64,000 bases of DNA from an uncultured Prevotella sp. (lineage in GTDB: Bacteria > Bacteroidota > Bacteroidia > Bacteroidales > Bacteroidaceae): assembly GCF_946407605.1 (NCBI RefSeq), contig NZ_CAMJOS010000007.1:44800-108799 (forward strand), read 5' to 3'. Under the pieces are notes generated by a model. That model saw only the letters and a list, made by a program, of their open reading frames with translations. It made no database searches and was not told the origin of the DNA. Shown piece by piece: positions 50,668 through 59,811 of the stretch. Every line of letters starts with the position of its first letter. Within the stretch, counting starts at the first letter, position 1. The translations under genes and the position numbers were made by a program.

Positions 50668-52110
50668 TTAACGATTAATCTTTTTCTTGATATACTCATA
50701 ATATCCCTCAGGTTCCAGGTCCTGGGGAAATAAATGTGCCAGCGCCTGATGACACTCTTCGGGGTTCACTTCGCAGGCTTTCTTCAGGTAGTCGAGAAAC
50801 TCGCCGTAATACTTCAGCTCATAGCAGCACAGTGCCATATAGGCATACCCCCGCGGCGCTTCGTCATCCTGATGTTCCTTGACTTTCTCGCAATAGGTGA
50901 AGTATTTCTTAAAGAGCGTGTAAGCCGCCTCTACGTAGTGGTTGTCGTAAAAAGAAAGGATGATGTGCAGCCATGTATCGCATTCGTCGTCACTTTGGCT
51001 GATGGCGGTACGGAAATAGGCCTCTGCCTCTGCGGTCTTGCCTGCTGTCAGCATGACATGGCCTTTCACAATCTCCATCTGCACATGGTCGCAGTCTATA
51101 TCTTTTGTTTTGTTGAGCACACGAATGGCTTCGTCGCACTGGCCGTTTTCGCTATAGGCAAATGCCAACTCCTGATAGATGTCGGTGAGTGATGGCGAGT
51201 CGGCAGGAGCCGTATCGACGGCTTTCTTCAGGATGTCGATGGCCTCCTTCGGCCTGTTGGTGTTGAGCAGACAGATGCCTTCATAGAGTAGTGGAAACTC
51301 GTCGTCGGGTACCTGCTCTGAATAGCGACGGAAATACTTCATCGCCTCTTCATAGTTGTTCAGGCGAAACAGCCCGTTAGCTTTAGCTATCAGCCCGTCA
51401 GGGTCTTTGGGATTGATGGCGATGGCATATTCGCTGCTCTGTATGGCTTGCTGGTAGTCCTCGCTCATAAACTGTGCCGAGGCTAGCGCATTCCAGTAAC
51501 GAATAGAGAAGGGGTCGTTGTCAACCAGCTCGTTGAAGATACGCTCGCTATCCTTATATTTCCCCATTCCGAAGAGGGCGCGGCCCATCAGTTCTTTGAA
51601 GTCAAGCGACTGCTGGTGTCTGACTCTCGCCATCCATTCCATGGCCTTCTGCGGCTGTCCGTTGTCGGTATAGATGTTGGCAACGTCCATCACATAGTTC
51701 TGATACTCGTCGGGCGGTACCTGCTTGAACTGTTCACGCAGATAGTTGTCGGCATCGTCTATGCGTCCCTCTGCAATGAGAATCTCGGCGCGGTCGTATA
51801 TATAGTCCGGATCGTCTGTCTCTATGATCTGGTCATAGTATTCACGCGCCTTGTCAACGTCACCTTCATACAGGGCCTGATGGATGCGGTAGGTGAGGGG
51901 AGCAATAGCTCCAGGTGCGAGGCTGAGTGCCAGGTTGATGGCTTCCTCGGCCTCGTCGGCCTGACCTATAAACTGATAGTAGTCGGCGATATCCGACAAC
52001 TCTTCAGCATCCATAAACACAGGCTCGCCTGCATTTACGGAGTGCTCGTAGGCTTCCAGCAAATCCTGGAACTCCTTGCTGTCGAAATATTCGTCGTCAG
52101 TTTTTTTCAT
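50668..52110 (-). CDS. TPR-repeat protein
   Basis: A 480-residue cytoplasmic protein made almost wholly of tetratricopeptide repeats. There is no signal peptide and the N-terminus is acidic (MKKTDDEYFDSKEFQDLLEA). Examples are ADYYQFIGQADEAEEAINLA, AYSENGQCDEAIRVLNKTKD and ALASAQFMSEDYQQAIQSSE. TPR arrays act as protein-binding scaffolds, and I cannot name a partner. It sits 3 bases downstream of glnS and 6 upstream of dedA, so it is expressed with them. Confidence 0.8.
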   Translation of the reverse strand: MKKTDDEYFDSKEFQDLLEAYEHSVNAGEPVFMDAEELSDIADYYQFIGQADEAEEAINLALSLAPGAIAPLTYRIHQALYEGDVDKAREYYDQIIETDDPDYIYDRAEILIAEGRIDDADNYLREQFKQVPPDEYQNYVMDVANIYTDNGQPQKAMEWMARVRHQQSLDFKELMGRALFGMGKYKDSERIFNELVDNDPFSIRYWNALASAQFMSEDYQQAIQSSEYAIAINPKDPDGLIAKANGLFRLNNYEEAMKYFRRYSEQVPDDEFPLLYEGICLLNTNRPKEAIDILKKAVDTAPADSPSLTDIYQELAFAYSENGQCDEAIRVLNKTKDIDCDHVQMEIVKGHVMLTAGKTAEAEAYFRTAISQSDDECDTWLHIILSFYDNHYVEAAYTLFKKYFTYCEKVKEHQDDEAPRGYAYMALCCYELKYYGEFLDYLKKACEVNPEECHQALAHLFPQDLEPEGYYEYIKKKINR

Positions 52111-52113
52111 TTT

Positions 52114-53904
52114 TCAACTCTTCAGTCCTACGGTCTTATTGAATACGGGATGCTCGGTGGTAGAGTCGGGATCTACGTTGAAGTATCCTATGCGCTGGAA
52201 CTGCAGATAGCTGAGGGCTTTCTGCTGGGCGGCAAAGGGCTCAATGTAGCAGTCGGTGAGGATATGCAAGTTGTCAGGGTTCATCATCTGGCGCAGGGCG
52301 TCGGCTCCCTTGATACCTTCCTCTTCCTCCAGTCGTTTCAGCTCGTCGCGTGGGTTCTCATATTTCCACAGACGCTCGTAGAGTCGTACCTCGGCCTTGA
52401 CGGCGTTGTGGCAGCTGACCCAATGCAGGGTCTTACCCTTGATCTTACGGTTGGCACCAGGCAGTCCGCTACGAGTCTCAGGGTCGTAGGTACAATAAAT
52501 CGTGGTGACGCGGCCCTCGGCATCCTTGTCGCAGGGGTGCTCTTCGTCGCACTTGATGATATAGGCGTTCTTCAGACGAACCTCCTTGCCAGGAGCCAGT
52601 CGCATAAACTTCTTCTCGGCCACCTCCATGAAGTCGTCGCGCTCAATCCACAGTTCGCGACTGAACTCCACCTCGTGTGTGCCGTCAGCCTCGTTTTCGG
52701 GGTTGTTGATGGCTGTGAGCTGCTCGGTCTGTCCCTCTGGATAGTTGGTGATGACAACCTTAACAGGGTCGAGCACGGCAGAGACGCGGAGGGCGCGAGT
52801 GTTCAGGTCGTCGCGCAGGGCACTCTCAAAGAGAGCCATATCGTTAAGGGCATCAATCTTGGTGTAGCCAATCTTCTCCATGAAGTTCTTGATGCCTTCG
52901 GGCGAGTAGCCACGACGACGGAAACCGCAAATGGTCGGCATGCGGGGGTCGTCCCATCCGTTGACAAGTCCCTCGCTGACCAGCATGCGCAGGTTGCGCT
53001 TGGAGAGGAGGATATAGTTCAAGTTGAGCTTGTTGAACTCGGTCTGACGAGGACCCTCGAAGGCGTCGAGGGCGTTCTTGTCTAGATTACCTAAATATCC
53101 TAGATTCTCTAGAGATTCTAGGGATTTCATCCATTCTTTCATCCAACCTACGAAGAGGTCGTAGAGGGGACGGTGCTCCACAAATTCCAGCGTACACCAC
53201 GAGTGTGTGACACCCTCGAGGAAGTCGCACTGGCCGTGGGTGAAGTCGTACATGGGATAGGCGTTCCACTTAGAGCCAGTCTTGACATGCGGGATGTTGA
53301 GCACGCGATAGATGAGTGGGTCGCGGAACAGCATGTTGGGGTGGGCCATGTCGATCTTGGCACGCAGCACCAAGGTGCCGGGCTCGCACTTACCGCTATT
53401 CATAAACTCAAACAGCTTGAGGTTCTCCTCAATGGGACGGTCGCGATAGGGACTGTTGGTACCTGGCGAGGTGGTGGTGCCCTTCTGCTGGGCTATGACC
53501 TCGGCGCTCTGCTCGTCCACATAGGCGCGGCCCTGCTTGATGAGCCATACGGCAAAGTCCCAGAGCTCCTGGAAATAGTCGCTGGCGTAGTAGACGTGAG
53601 CCCAATCAAATCCCAGCCATTTGATGTCGTTCTCTATGCTCTCGATATATTCGGTATCTTCCTTCACGGGGTTGGTGTCGTCGAAGCGCAGGTTGCACTC
53701 GCCGCCATATTTCTTAGCCAGTCCGAAGTCGATGGCGATGGCCTTGGCGTGACCAATATGCAGGTAACCGTTAGGCTCTGGTGGGAATCGTGTCTGCATT
53801 CTTCCTCCGTTCTTACCTGCTGCCAGGTCGTCCTTCACCATCTGTTCCACAAAACTCACGGACTTCTTCTCTTCCGTGCCTTCATTCAGTATTTTCTCTT
53901 CCAT
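52114..53904 (-). CDS. glnS: Glutaminyl-tRNA synthetase with a repeat-containing insertion
   Basis: GlnRS charges tRNA-Gln. The 596-residue class I synthetase has RFPPEPNGYLHIGHAKA (HIGH motif), NLRFDDTNP, and SKRNL in the KMSKS position, then the C-terminal anticodon-binding beta-barrels. Between EFVEHRPLYD and GPRQTEFNKLN, where other GlnRS have a short loop, there are about 35 residues including KSLESLENLGYLGNLD. These are encoded by CTAG-rich repeats at 53080-53131. The insertion is in frame and the rest looks complete. It starts 26 bases after mltG with no promoter between. Confidence 0.95.
   Translation of the reverse strand: MEEKILNEGTEEKKSVSFVEQMVKDDLAAGKNGGRMQTRFPPEPNGYLHIGHAKAIAIDFGLAKKYGGECNLRFDDTNPVKEDTEYIESIENDIKWLGFDWAHVYYASDYFQELWDFAVWLIKQGRAYVDEQSAEVIAQQKGTTTSPGTNSPYRDRPIEENLKLFEFMNSGKCEPGTLVLRAKIDMAHPNMLFRDPLIYRVLNIPHVKTGSKWNAYPMYDFTHGQCDFLEGVTHSWCTLEFVEHRPLYDLFVGWMKEWMKSLESLENLGYLGNLDKNALDAFEGPRQTEFNKLNLNYILLSKRNLRMLVSEGLVNGWDDPRMPTICGFRRRGYSPEGIKNFMEKIGYTKIDALNDMALFESALRDDLNTRALRVSAVLDPVKVVITNYPEGQTEQLTAINNPENEADGTHEVEFSRELWIERDDFMEVAEKKFMRLAPGKEVRLKNAYIIKCDEEHPCDKDAEGRVTTIYCTYDPETRSGLPGANRKIKGKTLHWVSCHNAVKAEVRLYERLWKYENPRDELKRLEEEEGIKGADALRQMMNPDNLHILTDCYIEPFAAQQKALSYLQFQRIGYFNVDPDSTTEHPVFNKTVGLKS
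53080..53131. repeat. CTAG-rich imperfect palindromic repeat inside glnS
   Basis: A 24-bp imperfect palindrome, CCTAGA to TCTAGG around the centre TCTCTAGAGA (53099-53122), with further TCTAGATT and CCTAAATA units beside it. It encodes the SLESLENLGYLGNLD insertion of GlnRS. Confidence 0.7.
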
Positions 53905-53930
53905 TGTTTATATATTACCTTATTGTTTTT

Positions 53931-54956
53931 TTACTTGATGTCTCTCTCGTTGAGCGCCTTGGCATAACGTGCTGCATTCTTCAGGTGGTCCTGATAGGTA
54001 ACGGCGAAGTTATGAGTACCAGAGAAGTCCTCTTTGGCGCACATATATAAGTAATGATGGTTCACGCGGTTCAGCACAGCATCGATGCCCTTGATAGATG
54101 CCACCTTGATGGGACCTGGTGGCAGACCAATGTTCTTGTAGGTGTTGTAGGGACTTTCCACCAGTAGGTGGTTATGATAGATGCGCTTGAGCGAGAAATC
54201 CTTCAGGGCGAATTTTACTGTTGGGTCGGCCTGCAGGGGCATGCCACTCTTCAGTCGGTTCAGATACATGCCTGCTATCATGGGCTTCTCGTCGTTGTTA
54301 GCCGTCTCCTCGTCAATGATGCTGGCCAGCGTGCTTACCTCGTTAGGCTCCAGACCTATGGCGCGTGCCTTCTGCTTGCGCTCTGTGTTCCAGAACTTGT
54401 CGTGCTCGGTCACCATGCGCAGCAACAGCTTATCAATGCTGATATCCCAATATACCTCGTAGGTGTTGGGCACAAAAGCACAGGCGATGGTGCAGGTGTC
54501 GTAACCTAGCTTCTGGCAGGTCTCGTTGTTGCTCAGCGCCCTGATAATCTCAGTGCTGTCAATCATGATTTTAGTAGAGAGACGGGCTGCCATCTGCTCC
54601 ATGGTGCGACACTCAGGAATGGTGAGCATCATGGGCTTCTGTCTGCCGTTCTTCAGCATGCGGAACACGTGGATGGTGTTCTGTTCGGGCTCAATGGCGT
54701 AGCGTCCTGTACGAATATTCTCGTCGTAGTCGTAGTGGCGAGCCAGTGTGCGCAGTCCTGTCAGCGCGCTGCCTTTGGCCACAGGCTCCAACTTGGCATA
54801 TACCGAGTCGGCGGTATCGTCGCTATCGATATAGACATAGGTGGTTTGCTGCTGTGCCGAGAAAGCCACGAAGAAATAATAATACACTATAGCCGCTACT
54901 GCCGCAAAGCAGATAAACGCGGGAATCAGATAGTATTTTGCTTTAATTGGCTTCAT
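53931..54956 (-). CDS. mltG: Endolytic murein transglycosylase
   Basis: MltG (YceG) cuts nascent glycan strands in the periplasm and sets their length. With the ATG at 54956 (MKPIKAKYYLIPAFICF) it has 341 residues: an N-terminal membrane anchor followed by the YceG domain. LASIIDEETANNDEKPMIAGMYLNRLKSGMPLQADPTV is the signature with the catalytic Glu. An alternative ATG at 54965 is only 8 bases from the promoter box. It leads the run mltG-glnS-TPR-dedA. Confidence 0.92.
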   Translation of the reverse strand: MKPIKAKYYLIPAFICFAAVAAIVYYYFFVAFSAQQQTTYVYIDSDDTADSVYAKLEPVAKGSALTGLRTLARHYDYDENIRTGRYAIEPEQNTIHVFRMLKNGRQKPMMLTIPECRTMEQMAARLSTKIMIDSTEIIRALSNNETCQKLGYDTCTIACAFVPNTYEVYWDISIDKLLLRMVTEHDKFWNTERKQKARAIGLEPNEVSTLASIIDEETANNDEKPMIAGMYLNRLKSGMPLQADPTVKFALKDFSLKRIYHNHLLVESPYNTYKNIGLPPGPIKVASIKGIDAVLNRVNHHYLYMCAKEDFSGTHNFAVTYQDHLKNAARYAKALNERDIK

Positions 54957-54973
54957 ATTTCTCATTTTGGGTG

Positions 54974-54981
54974 CAAAGGTA
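54974..54981 (-). promoter_or_regulatory. -7 box of mltG-glnS
   Basis: The minus strand reads TACCTTTG. The predicted start point near 54968 makes the ATG at 54956 more plausible than the one at 54965. Confidence 0.5.
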
Positions 54982-55042
54982 CAAAGATTTTCTGAGAATA
55001 GCGCCATTATCTGTTAAATTATATCATAAAAGATATAAAAGC

Positions 55043-55064
55043 GGGCGAACCGTTTGGCTCGCCC
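55043..55064 (-). terminator. Terminator downstream of the phosphoglucomutase gene
   Basis: GGGCGA (55043-55048) pairs with TCGCCC (55059-55064), with inner pairs CC/GG. On the minus strand a GCTTTTATAT tract follows. It lies 27 bases after the stop codon of the gene that starts at 56836. Confidence 0.65.
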
Positions 55065-55090
55065 TGCTTCAATAATTTTATTATTACATT

Positions 55091-56836
55091 CTACAGCTTA
55101 AGGTCCTTCTTCAGCAGTTCAATCTTGGCCTCTCCATCCTTGCTGCATCGGTCATAATCAGCTGCACCAGAGAAGCTTGCGTCCTTAACCTCAGTGTAGA
55201 ACTTAATCTTTGGCTCAGTACCTGAAGGACGAACAGAAACCTTCGTGCCGTCCTCGCAGAACCACTGCAGTACATTAGAGGTGTCGGGCATGTCGAGCTT
55301 GGTGACATTACCTTGGGCATCCTTAGCCTCGAGGGTCTTATAGTCTTTCACCAGAACAACCTTTGAGCCACCCAGAGTCTGAGGAGGATTGTTGCGGAAG
55401 TCGGTCATCATCTGCTTAATCTCATCGGCACCAGTCTTACCAGGACGAACCACGTTGATGGTCACCTCCTTAGAGAATCCGTACTCCTTGTAGATGTTCA
55501 TCAGCAGGTCGTACAGAGTCATGCCGTTGTCGCGAGCCCATGAAGCAATCTCACAAATCAGACAGATAGAAGCGGGGGAGTCCTTATCCCTAACCTTATC
55601 GAATGGCAGGAATCCGAAGCTCTCTTCGCCGCCGCCAATGTACTTCTTCTTGCCTTCGTTGACGCGAATCTCATTGGCAATCCACTTAAAGCCTGTGTAG
55701 CAGTCCTTCAGCTCTACGCCGTTCTTCTTGGCAATCTCGGCAATAACCTCGGTAGTCACGATGGTCTTCACCAGGAACTCGTTACCCTTCAGCTGACCCA
55801 GCTTCTTCTTGTTGGCGATGATATACCACGAGAACATCATGGCGGTCTGGTTACCATTCAGGATTTCCCACTCACCCTTAGGATTGCGGCAAACGATGGC
55901 CAGACGGTCGGCATCGGGGTCAGAGGCAATCACCAGGTCGGCATTCAGCTTCGTACCCAGCTTCATACCCAGCGTCATAGCCTCGGCATTCTCGGGGTTA
56001 GGAGAAACTACTGTGGGGAAGTTACCGTCGATAACCATCTGCTCGGGCACTACGTGGATATTCTGGAATCCCCATGAGCGCAGGGCCATAGGCACGATGA
56101 CGCGACCAGTTCCGTGCATTGGGCTGTAAACGATGTTCAGGTCCTTCTGACGCAGGATGACGTCCTGATCTACCATAGCCTCCTTGACAGCCTGAATATA
56201 GTCCCAGTCCATCTCACCACCAATGATGTCGATGAGGTCCTTGTTGCCCTCAAACTTCACCTGGTCGATGGTCACCTTGTTCACCTCGTCGATGATACCC
56301 TTATCGTGTGGAGCCAGTACCTGAGCACCATCATCCCAGTAAGCTTTATAACCATTATATTCGCGGGGGTTGTGAGAAGCGGTGACGTTTACACCAGCTT
56401 GACATTTCAGCTGACGGATGGCGAAGCTGATCTCAGGGGTGGGGCGGAGGCTCTCGAAGAGATATACCTTAATGCCGTTAGCAGAGAAGATGTCGGCTAC
56501 GGTCTCGGCAAACATTCTACCGTTGTTACGGCAGTCGTGACCAACCACCACAGCGGGCTGGATGCCAGGGAAAGCCTTGTTGATGTAGTTGGCAAAGCCC
56601 TGAGTGGCCATACCTACGATGTACTTGTTCATGCGGTTGGTACCAGCACCCATGATGCCACGCAGACCGCCAGTACCGAATTCCAGGTTCTGATAGAAAG
56701 CATCAATCAGCGCTGTCTTATCCTCTGCGTCGAGCATAGCCTGAACTTCCTTACGTGTCTCCTCATCAAAGGCCGGAGCCAGCCATTCTTTTGCCCGTGC
56801 GGTGCACTCGGCAATCAGTTGTGAGTTGTTTTCCAT
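55091..56836 (-). CDS. Phosphoglucomutase/phosphomannomutase
   Basis: A 581-residue alpha-D-phosphohexomutase of the long PGM2-like type. VNVTASHNPREYNGYKAYW holds the phospho-Ser, ASDPDADRLAI the metal-binding loop, GGEESFGFL the sugar loop and VRPSGTEPKIKFY the phosphate-binding end. It interconverts hexose 1- and 6-phosphates. Mannose-1-phosphate for the manC operon could come from it, but glucose is equally possible. It is a single gene with its own promoter (56872-56879) and terminator (55043-55064). Confidence 0.93.
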   Translation of the reverse strand: MENNSQLIAECTARAKEWLAPAFDEETRKEVQAMLDAEDKTALIDAFYQNLEFGTGGLRGIMGAGTNRMNKYIVGMATQGFANYINKAFPGIQPAVVVGHDCRNNGRMFAETVADIFSANGIKVYLFESLRPTPEISFAIRQLKCQAGVNVTASHNPREYNGYKAYWDDGAQVLAPHDKGIIDEVNKVTIDQVKFEGNKDLIDIIGGEMDWDYIQAVKEAMVDQDVILRQKDLNIVYSPMHGTGRVIVPMALRSWGFQNIHVVPEQMVIDGNFPTVVSPNPENAEAMTLGMKLGTKLNADLVIASDPDADRLAIVCRNPKGEWEILNGNQTAMMFSWYIIANKKKLGQLKGNEFLVKTIVTTEVIAEIAKKNGVELKDCYTGFKWIANEIRVNEGKKKYIGGGEESFGFLPFDKVRDKDSPASICLICEIASWARDNGMTLYDLLMNIYKEYGFSKEVTINVVRPGKTGADEIKQMMTDFRNNPPQTLGGSKVVLVKDYKTLEAKDAQGNVTKLDMPDTSNVLQWFCEDGTKVSVRPSGTEPKIKFYTEVKDASFSGAADYDRCSKDGEAKIELLKKDLKL

Positions 56837-56871
56837 TTTAGTTTGTTTAAGTAATGAATGATTTATTGGGG

Positions 56872-56879
56872 CAAAGTTA
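56872..56879 (-). promoter_or_regulatory. -7 box of the phosphoglucomutase gene
   Basis: The minus strand reads TAACTTTG, 35 bases before the ATG at 56836. Confidence 0.5.
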
Positions 56880-56974
56880 GTAAACTTTTCTCAAACCACC
56901 AACAATCTGCCCCAATAATTTCATTTATTATCCGTATAATTCGTGAAATCTGTTACTTAATCACGACCTTGCTT

Positions 56975-57466
56975 TTATTTGATGGTCAGCCAGACGGCTT
57001 CACCTTTGTCTTTAGCCTCGACTATCTTTTGTTTGAGTTCATAGAGCCATTTGCGGCTTTCGAGGAGCTGGCCTACAATCTGGTTGCGACCTACGAGGAT
57101 GCAGCCTTGGGTGTCCTTAGCAGTATTACCCGCATGGATGCGGATGCCCTTGAAAAGGTGGTTGAAGTCGGGGCCACCGAGCAGGACAGGGAGCCACATC
57201 TTAAATTTCGGACTCCACGTGATGACTACGGCGTAACGGCCTTCTGGGATGGCGAAGGGCCTCAAACACTCTGCCTTCTTAGGTGAACGAAGCACGGCTT
57301 CTTTCGAGACCGTTGTCTTCAACTCCAATGCCGTTGGTTCGAGAGTATCGCAAAAGTAAGTCTGTTTCTCACCTCCCAGATACTCGTCCATTACTTGCTC
57401 TTTGATGTAAAGCTTGCCTATTGTATAGGTTTTCCTTTTTGCTATGCGTGTTAATATTAGTTCCAT
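56975..57466 (-). CDS. DUF5675 family protein
   Basis: A 163-residue protein of the DUF5675 family. It starts MELILTRIAKRKTYTIGKLY, has CDTLEP, and contains IPEGRYAVVITWSPKF followed by GIRIHAGNTAKDTQGCILVG. The HxGN and later Cys are arranged as in some cell-wall-active enzymes, but no function is established. Members occur in phage and in accessory loci beside HU-HIG and smalltalk genes, in the position where a peptidoglycan amidase is often found. Here it lies just outside the repeat-bracketed block (GTGAC copy at 57499). Confidence 0.7.
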   Translation of the reverse strand: MELILTRIAKRKTYTIGKLYIKEQVMDEYLGGEKQTYFCDTLEPTALELKTTVSKEAVLRSPKKAECLRPFAIPEGRYAVVITWSPKFKMWLPVLLGGPDFNHLFKGIRIHAGNTAKDTQGCILVGRNQIVGQLLESRKWLYELKQKIVEAKDKGEAVWLTIK

Positions 57467-57490
57467 AATTCTTAATTCTTAACTCTTAAC
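57467..57490. repeat. Seven-base-period array upstream of DUF5675
   Basis: AATTCTT, AATTCTT, AACTCTT and AACCTCT follow one another directly before the start of the leftward DUF5675 gene, where its ribosome-binding region would be. Confidence 0.75.
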
Positions 57491-57498
57491 CTCTTTAT

Positions 57499-57529
57499 TG
57501 TCACAAAGTCACGAAGTCACGAAGTCACG
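57499..57529. repeat. GTGAC-type repeat, copy 1 (left border)
   Basis: TGTCACAAAGTCACGAAGTC with one more GAAGTCACG unit. It is the inverse of the copies at 62433 and 63758 and the same orientation as 62622. Confidence 0.85.
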
Positions 57530-57535
57530 TTGTCC

Positions 57536-57591
57536 AACTTTCAATTTTCAACTTTCAACTTTCAACTTTCAACTTTCAACTTTCAACTTCC
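57536..57591. repeat. Eight-unit heptamer array forming the end of the VirE-like gene
   Basis: AACTTTC, AATTTTC, five further AACTTTC units and AACTTCC. The stop codon (57569-57571) and last residues (KVES) of the leftward gene are encoded by the array. Confidence 0.9.
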
Positions 57592-59794
57592 TCCAGTGAG
57601 TCTTGTCCACCTTCTCTATCCAGCCGTCACGACCCCAACGGGAAGTGATTTTCCTGAGGGCTGCCTCTGAGCAGAAACCCCGTTTCAGAGGACGCAGATC
57701 ATCCATCGTGAAGGTTGGCGGCAGCTGGTCGAAGATGGAGTGGTTGACGCCGTATCGCTGACACTCGTCCTGAGCATCGACATACTGATTCTGCAAGGCC
57801 TCGCCGAAAGCTTTCATCTGCTGGTCGAGACAATACTGAGCCATCATCAGCGCAAAGTCCAGACAGGCTTTGCTCTCCTTGGTGTTGCCGGTCAGCATAT
57901 GGAAGATAACACCGCAACGGAAACCGATGACAGCCGCACGCTTACGATAGGTGTCCTTTACGTGGTCGATGTCCTTGGCTGCTTCTACGCGTTTCTCTTC
58001 TACCCAAGCCTCTATGGCCTTGCGAAGTCGAGGGGTGTCAACGAGTCCGCTGAACGAACGTAGACGGGTAACGGCCTGCTGAATACGTGCTTCGTCCTCT
58101 GCTGAACGCTTGCCGAATTTCGGCATTTTCGAGAATGACGCATCGGGCATTTCAGCTACAAGCACACGAGAGCTGAGACCATTCTCAATGTTGTCCGACT
58201 TGAAGCACTTTCGCATGGCGCCGTTGGTGCCCAGCATCGTCCAGTTGTAGGCCACATTGACCACACCCGATTCAGCCTGATCGGAGTTGTAATCCTGACC
58301 CCATTCGCCGTAGTCAAAGCTCAAACGATAGATGTCATATTTCGAACTCCAAGAGCCTGCACCGTTCGTTTTGCGAAGGGTGTCAAGTTCCTCGCCAAAG
58401 CTATACAAGGTATGTCCCTGTGCATTCTTAAAACGTTTCAAAAGCGTTGAGCAAGAGACGGTTACGGGCACAACGCGAATCAGCACATGTGGGTCTTCGG
58501 GAGCCTTCTCATTGGCCTTGCGACCTTTCTTGCGCTCCTTCCATTCTTCTTCGCGCTTGCGGGCAAGAGCGTCCTCTTCATCCAACTGATGTTTCCAGAT
58601 GTCAACGGCATTCTTCACCACCGATTTGTTACTGGCCTGCTCACCTCGAATGATACTCATCAGCCCTAATCGATGGGTGTTTCCGTCGCAATACTCAACG
58701 GTTACCTGGTCGGCATAAGCAGCGCAGATGGGCATAATGCCGCAAAGTACAGGCATGTGCATCGAGACCGGCACACCAACCAACGATTCTTTGAGTCCGA
58801 TTGGCAGAGCCTTCACGTTGACCTTCACGCTTGTCTCTTCGGCTACGGCTTCAGCATCCTCGATTTCATCAGGATTGATGCCAAATTCCAAGGCGTCAAT
58901 GATGCCCTGCATCACCTTCGAAACGCCCTTGGGTTCTTCCTTGCAAGCTGAGTCAACAACCGATTTCAGTTCCACGTCAGAGAGTCCGAAACGAGGCATT
59001 ACCTGCATCAACACCTCTTTCTTATTGTCGCAGATGGCTCGAAGATTGACGGCCAATTTGTGCAACTTTACGTTACGCTCACCCTCGGCAGGCTCACCAC
59101 CATTCCTACGCCACCACTCAGATATAATAGAGGTATAGGGAATGCCCTTGAACGACGGCTCAGATTTGAGCTCTTGTTCAACCGGCTCAGATTTGAGCTC
59201 GTTGGCAACCAAGGAAGAATTTCCCTCGTTGGACGTCGGCTGAGATTTCAGCTCACGTTCTTTTGACACCTCGAACAACTTCGGATTAACATACTTCGTA
59301 TGATCTTCCGGCACCATATAGATGCACCTCGAAACGTCCTTTACAGCCGCATCGGGTGTGAATCCCGTAGCTTCTTTCATCAATTCCTGTGCCTGTTCAG
59401 GTGTCATCCCTTCCGGCAATTCCACCAGCACATGAGTACCACGACGAACAGATTCCTCAATAAGCAGCGGTACCAATGGCGACTTTTCTAAGAGTCGGGC
59501 ACAGATTTCATCCGTATGCCCCTTCTCGTCGAAGTCCAACATCAGTCGGTTCAGCGGCTTCACGGCATCAGCTATGGCTCGATGATTATCCTTAAACTCT
59601 GCGCAATGCGGAGTCCATACTGGCAAACGATGCTTCAACTGCTCGTCTCCTTTTTCTATACGTGCGCACATCTGCGCTAGCCACGATTCGCGGCGAAGAT
59701 TCTCCCAGTCTTCCTTGGTGGCAGGGAGGCAAGGAGCGCCGTGTCCCTTGCCGATACATGTGAATTTCATGGTCATAATCATTGATTTCTCCAT
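57569..59794 (-). CDS. VirE-N/primase-like and DUF3987-like mobile-element protein
   Basis: A 741-residue protein. The N-terminal 170 residues (NRLMLDFDEKG, SVRRGTHVLVELPEG, KDVSRCIYMVPED) resemble the BT4734/VirE-N domain related to primase-polymerase folds, with acidic residues, a GTH motif and an Arg in the expected order. A linker with three ELKS(Q/E)P units follows, then a central helical domain and a C-terminal part like DUF3987 helicase-type proteins, though no clear Walker A is visible. Such genes are found in Bacteroidales mobile and accessory loci with HU-HIG proteins. The start could be at any of four Met codons in MEKSMIMTMKF. The C-terminus is formed by a heptamer array. Confidence 0.65.
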   Translation of the reverse strand: MEKSMIMTMKFTCIGKGHGAPCLPATKEDWENLRRESWLAQMCARIEKGDEQLKHRLPVWTPHCAEFKDNHRAIADAVKPLNRLMLDFDEKGHTDEICARLLEKSPLVPLLIEESVRRGTHVLVELPEGMTPEQAQELMKEATGFTPDAAVKDVSRCIYMVPEDHTKYVNPKLFEVSKERELKSQPTSNEGNSSLVANELKSEPVEQELKSEPSFKGIPYTSIISEWWRRNGGEPAEGERNVKLHKLAVNLRAICDNKKEVLMQVMPRFGLSDVELKSVVDSACKEEPKGVSKVMQGIIDALEFGINPDEIEDAEAVAEETSVKVNVKALPIGLKESLVGVPVSMHMPVLCGIMPICAAYADQVTVEYCDGNTHRLGLMSIIRGEQASNKSVVKNAVDIWKHQLDEEDALARKREEEWKERKKGRKANEKAPEDPHVLIRVVPVTVSCSTLLKRFKNAQGHTLYSFGEELDTLRKTNGAGSWSSKYDIYRLSFDYGEWGQDYNSDQAESGVVNVAYNWTMLGTNGAMRKCFKSDNIENGLSSRVLVAEMPDASFSKMPKFGKRSAEDEARIQQAVTRLRSFSGLVDTPRLRKAIEAWVEEKRVEAAKDIDHVKDTYRKRAAVIGFRCGVIFHMLTGNTKESKACLDFALMMAQYCLDQQMKAFGEALQNQYVDAQDECQRYGVNHSIFDQLPPTFTMDDLRPLKRGFCSEAALRKITSRWGRDGWIEKVDKTHWRKLKVES
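59157..59254. repeat. Three palindromic repeats in the linker of the VirE-like gene
   Basis: GGCTCAGATTTGAGCTC occurs at about 59157 and 59183, and GGCTGAGATTTCAGCTC at 59238. The third copy differs by a C-to-G change on one arm that is matched by G-to-C on the other. They encode ELKSEP, ELKSEP and ELKSQP. Confidence 0.8.
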
Positions 59795-59811
59795 AATATA
59801 GTCCTCCTTTC

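Noticed and set aside
51616..53085. 489-codon rightward open frame opposite the TPR gene and glnS
   Set aside because: It spans two well-supported genes on the other strand, has no promoter or recognisable domain, and its composition is that of a reverse frame.
57569..59794. Plasmid replication initiator
   Set aside because: There is a primase-like N-terminus, but no iterons, partition genes or origin are seen, and the context is an accessory chromosomal locus.
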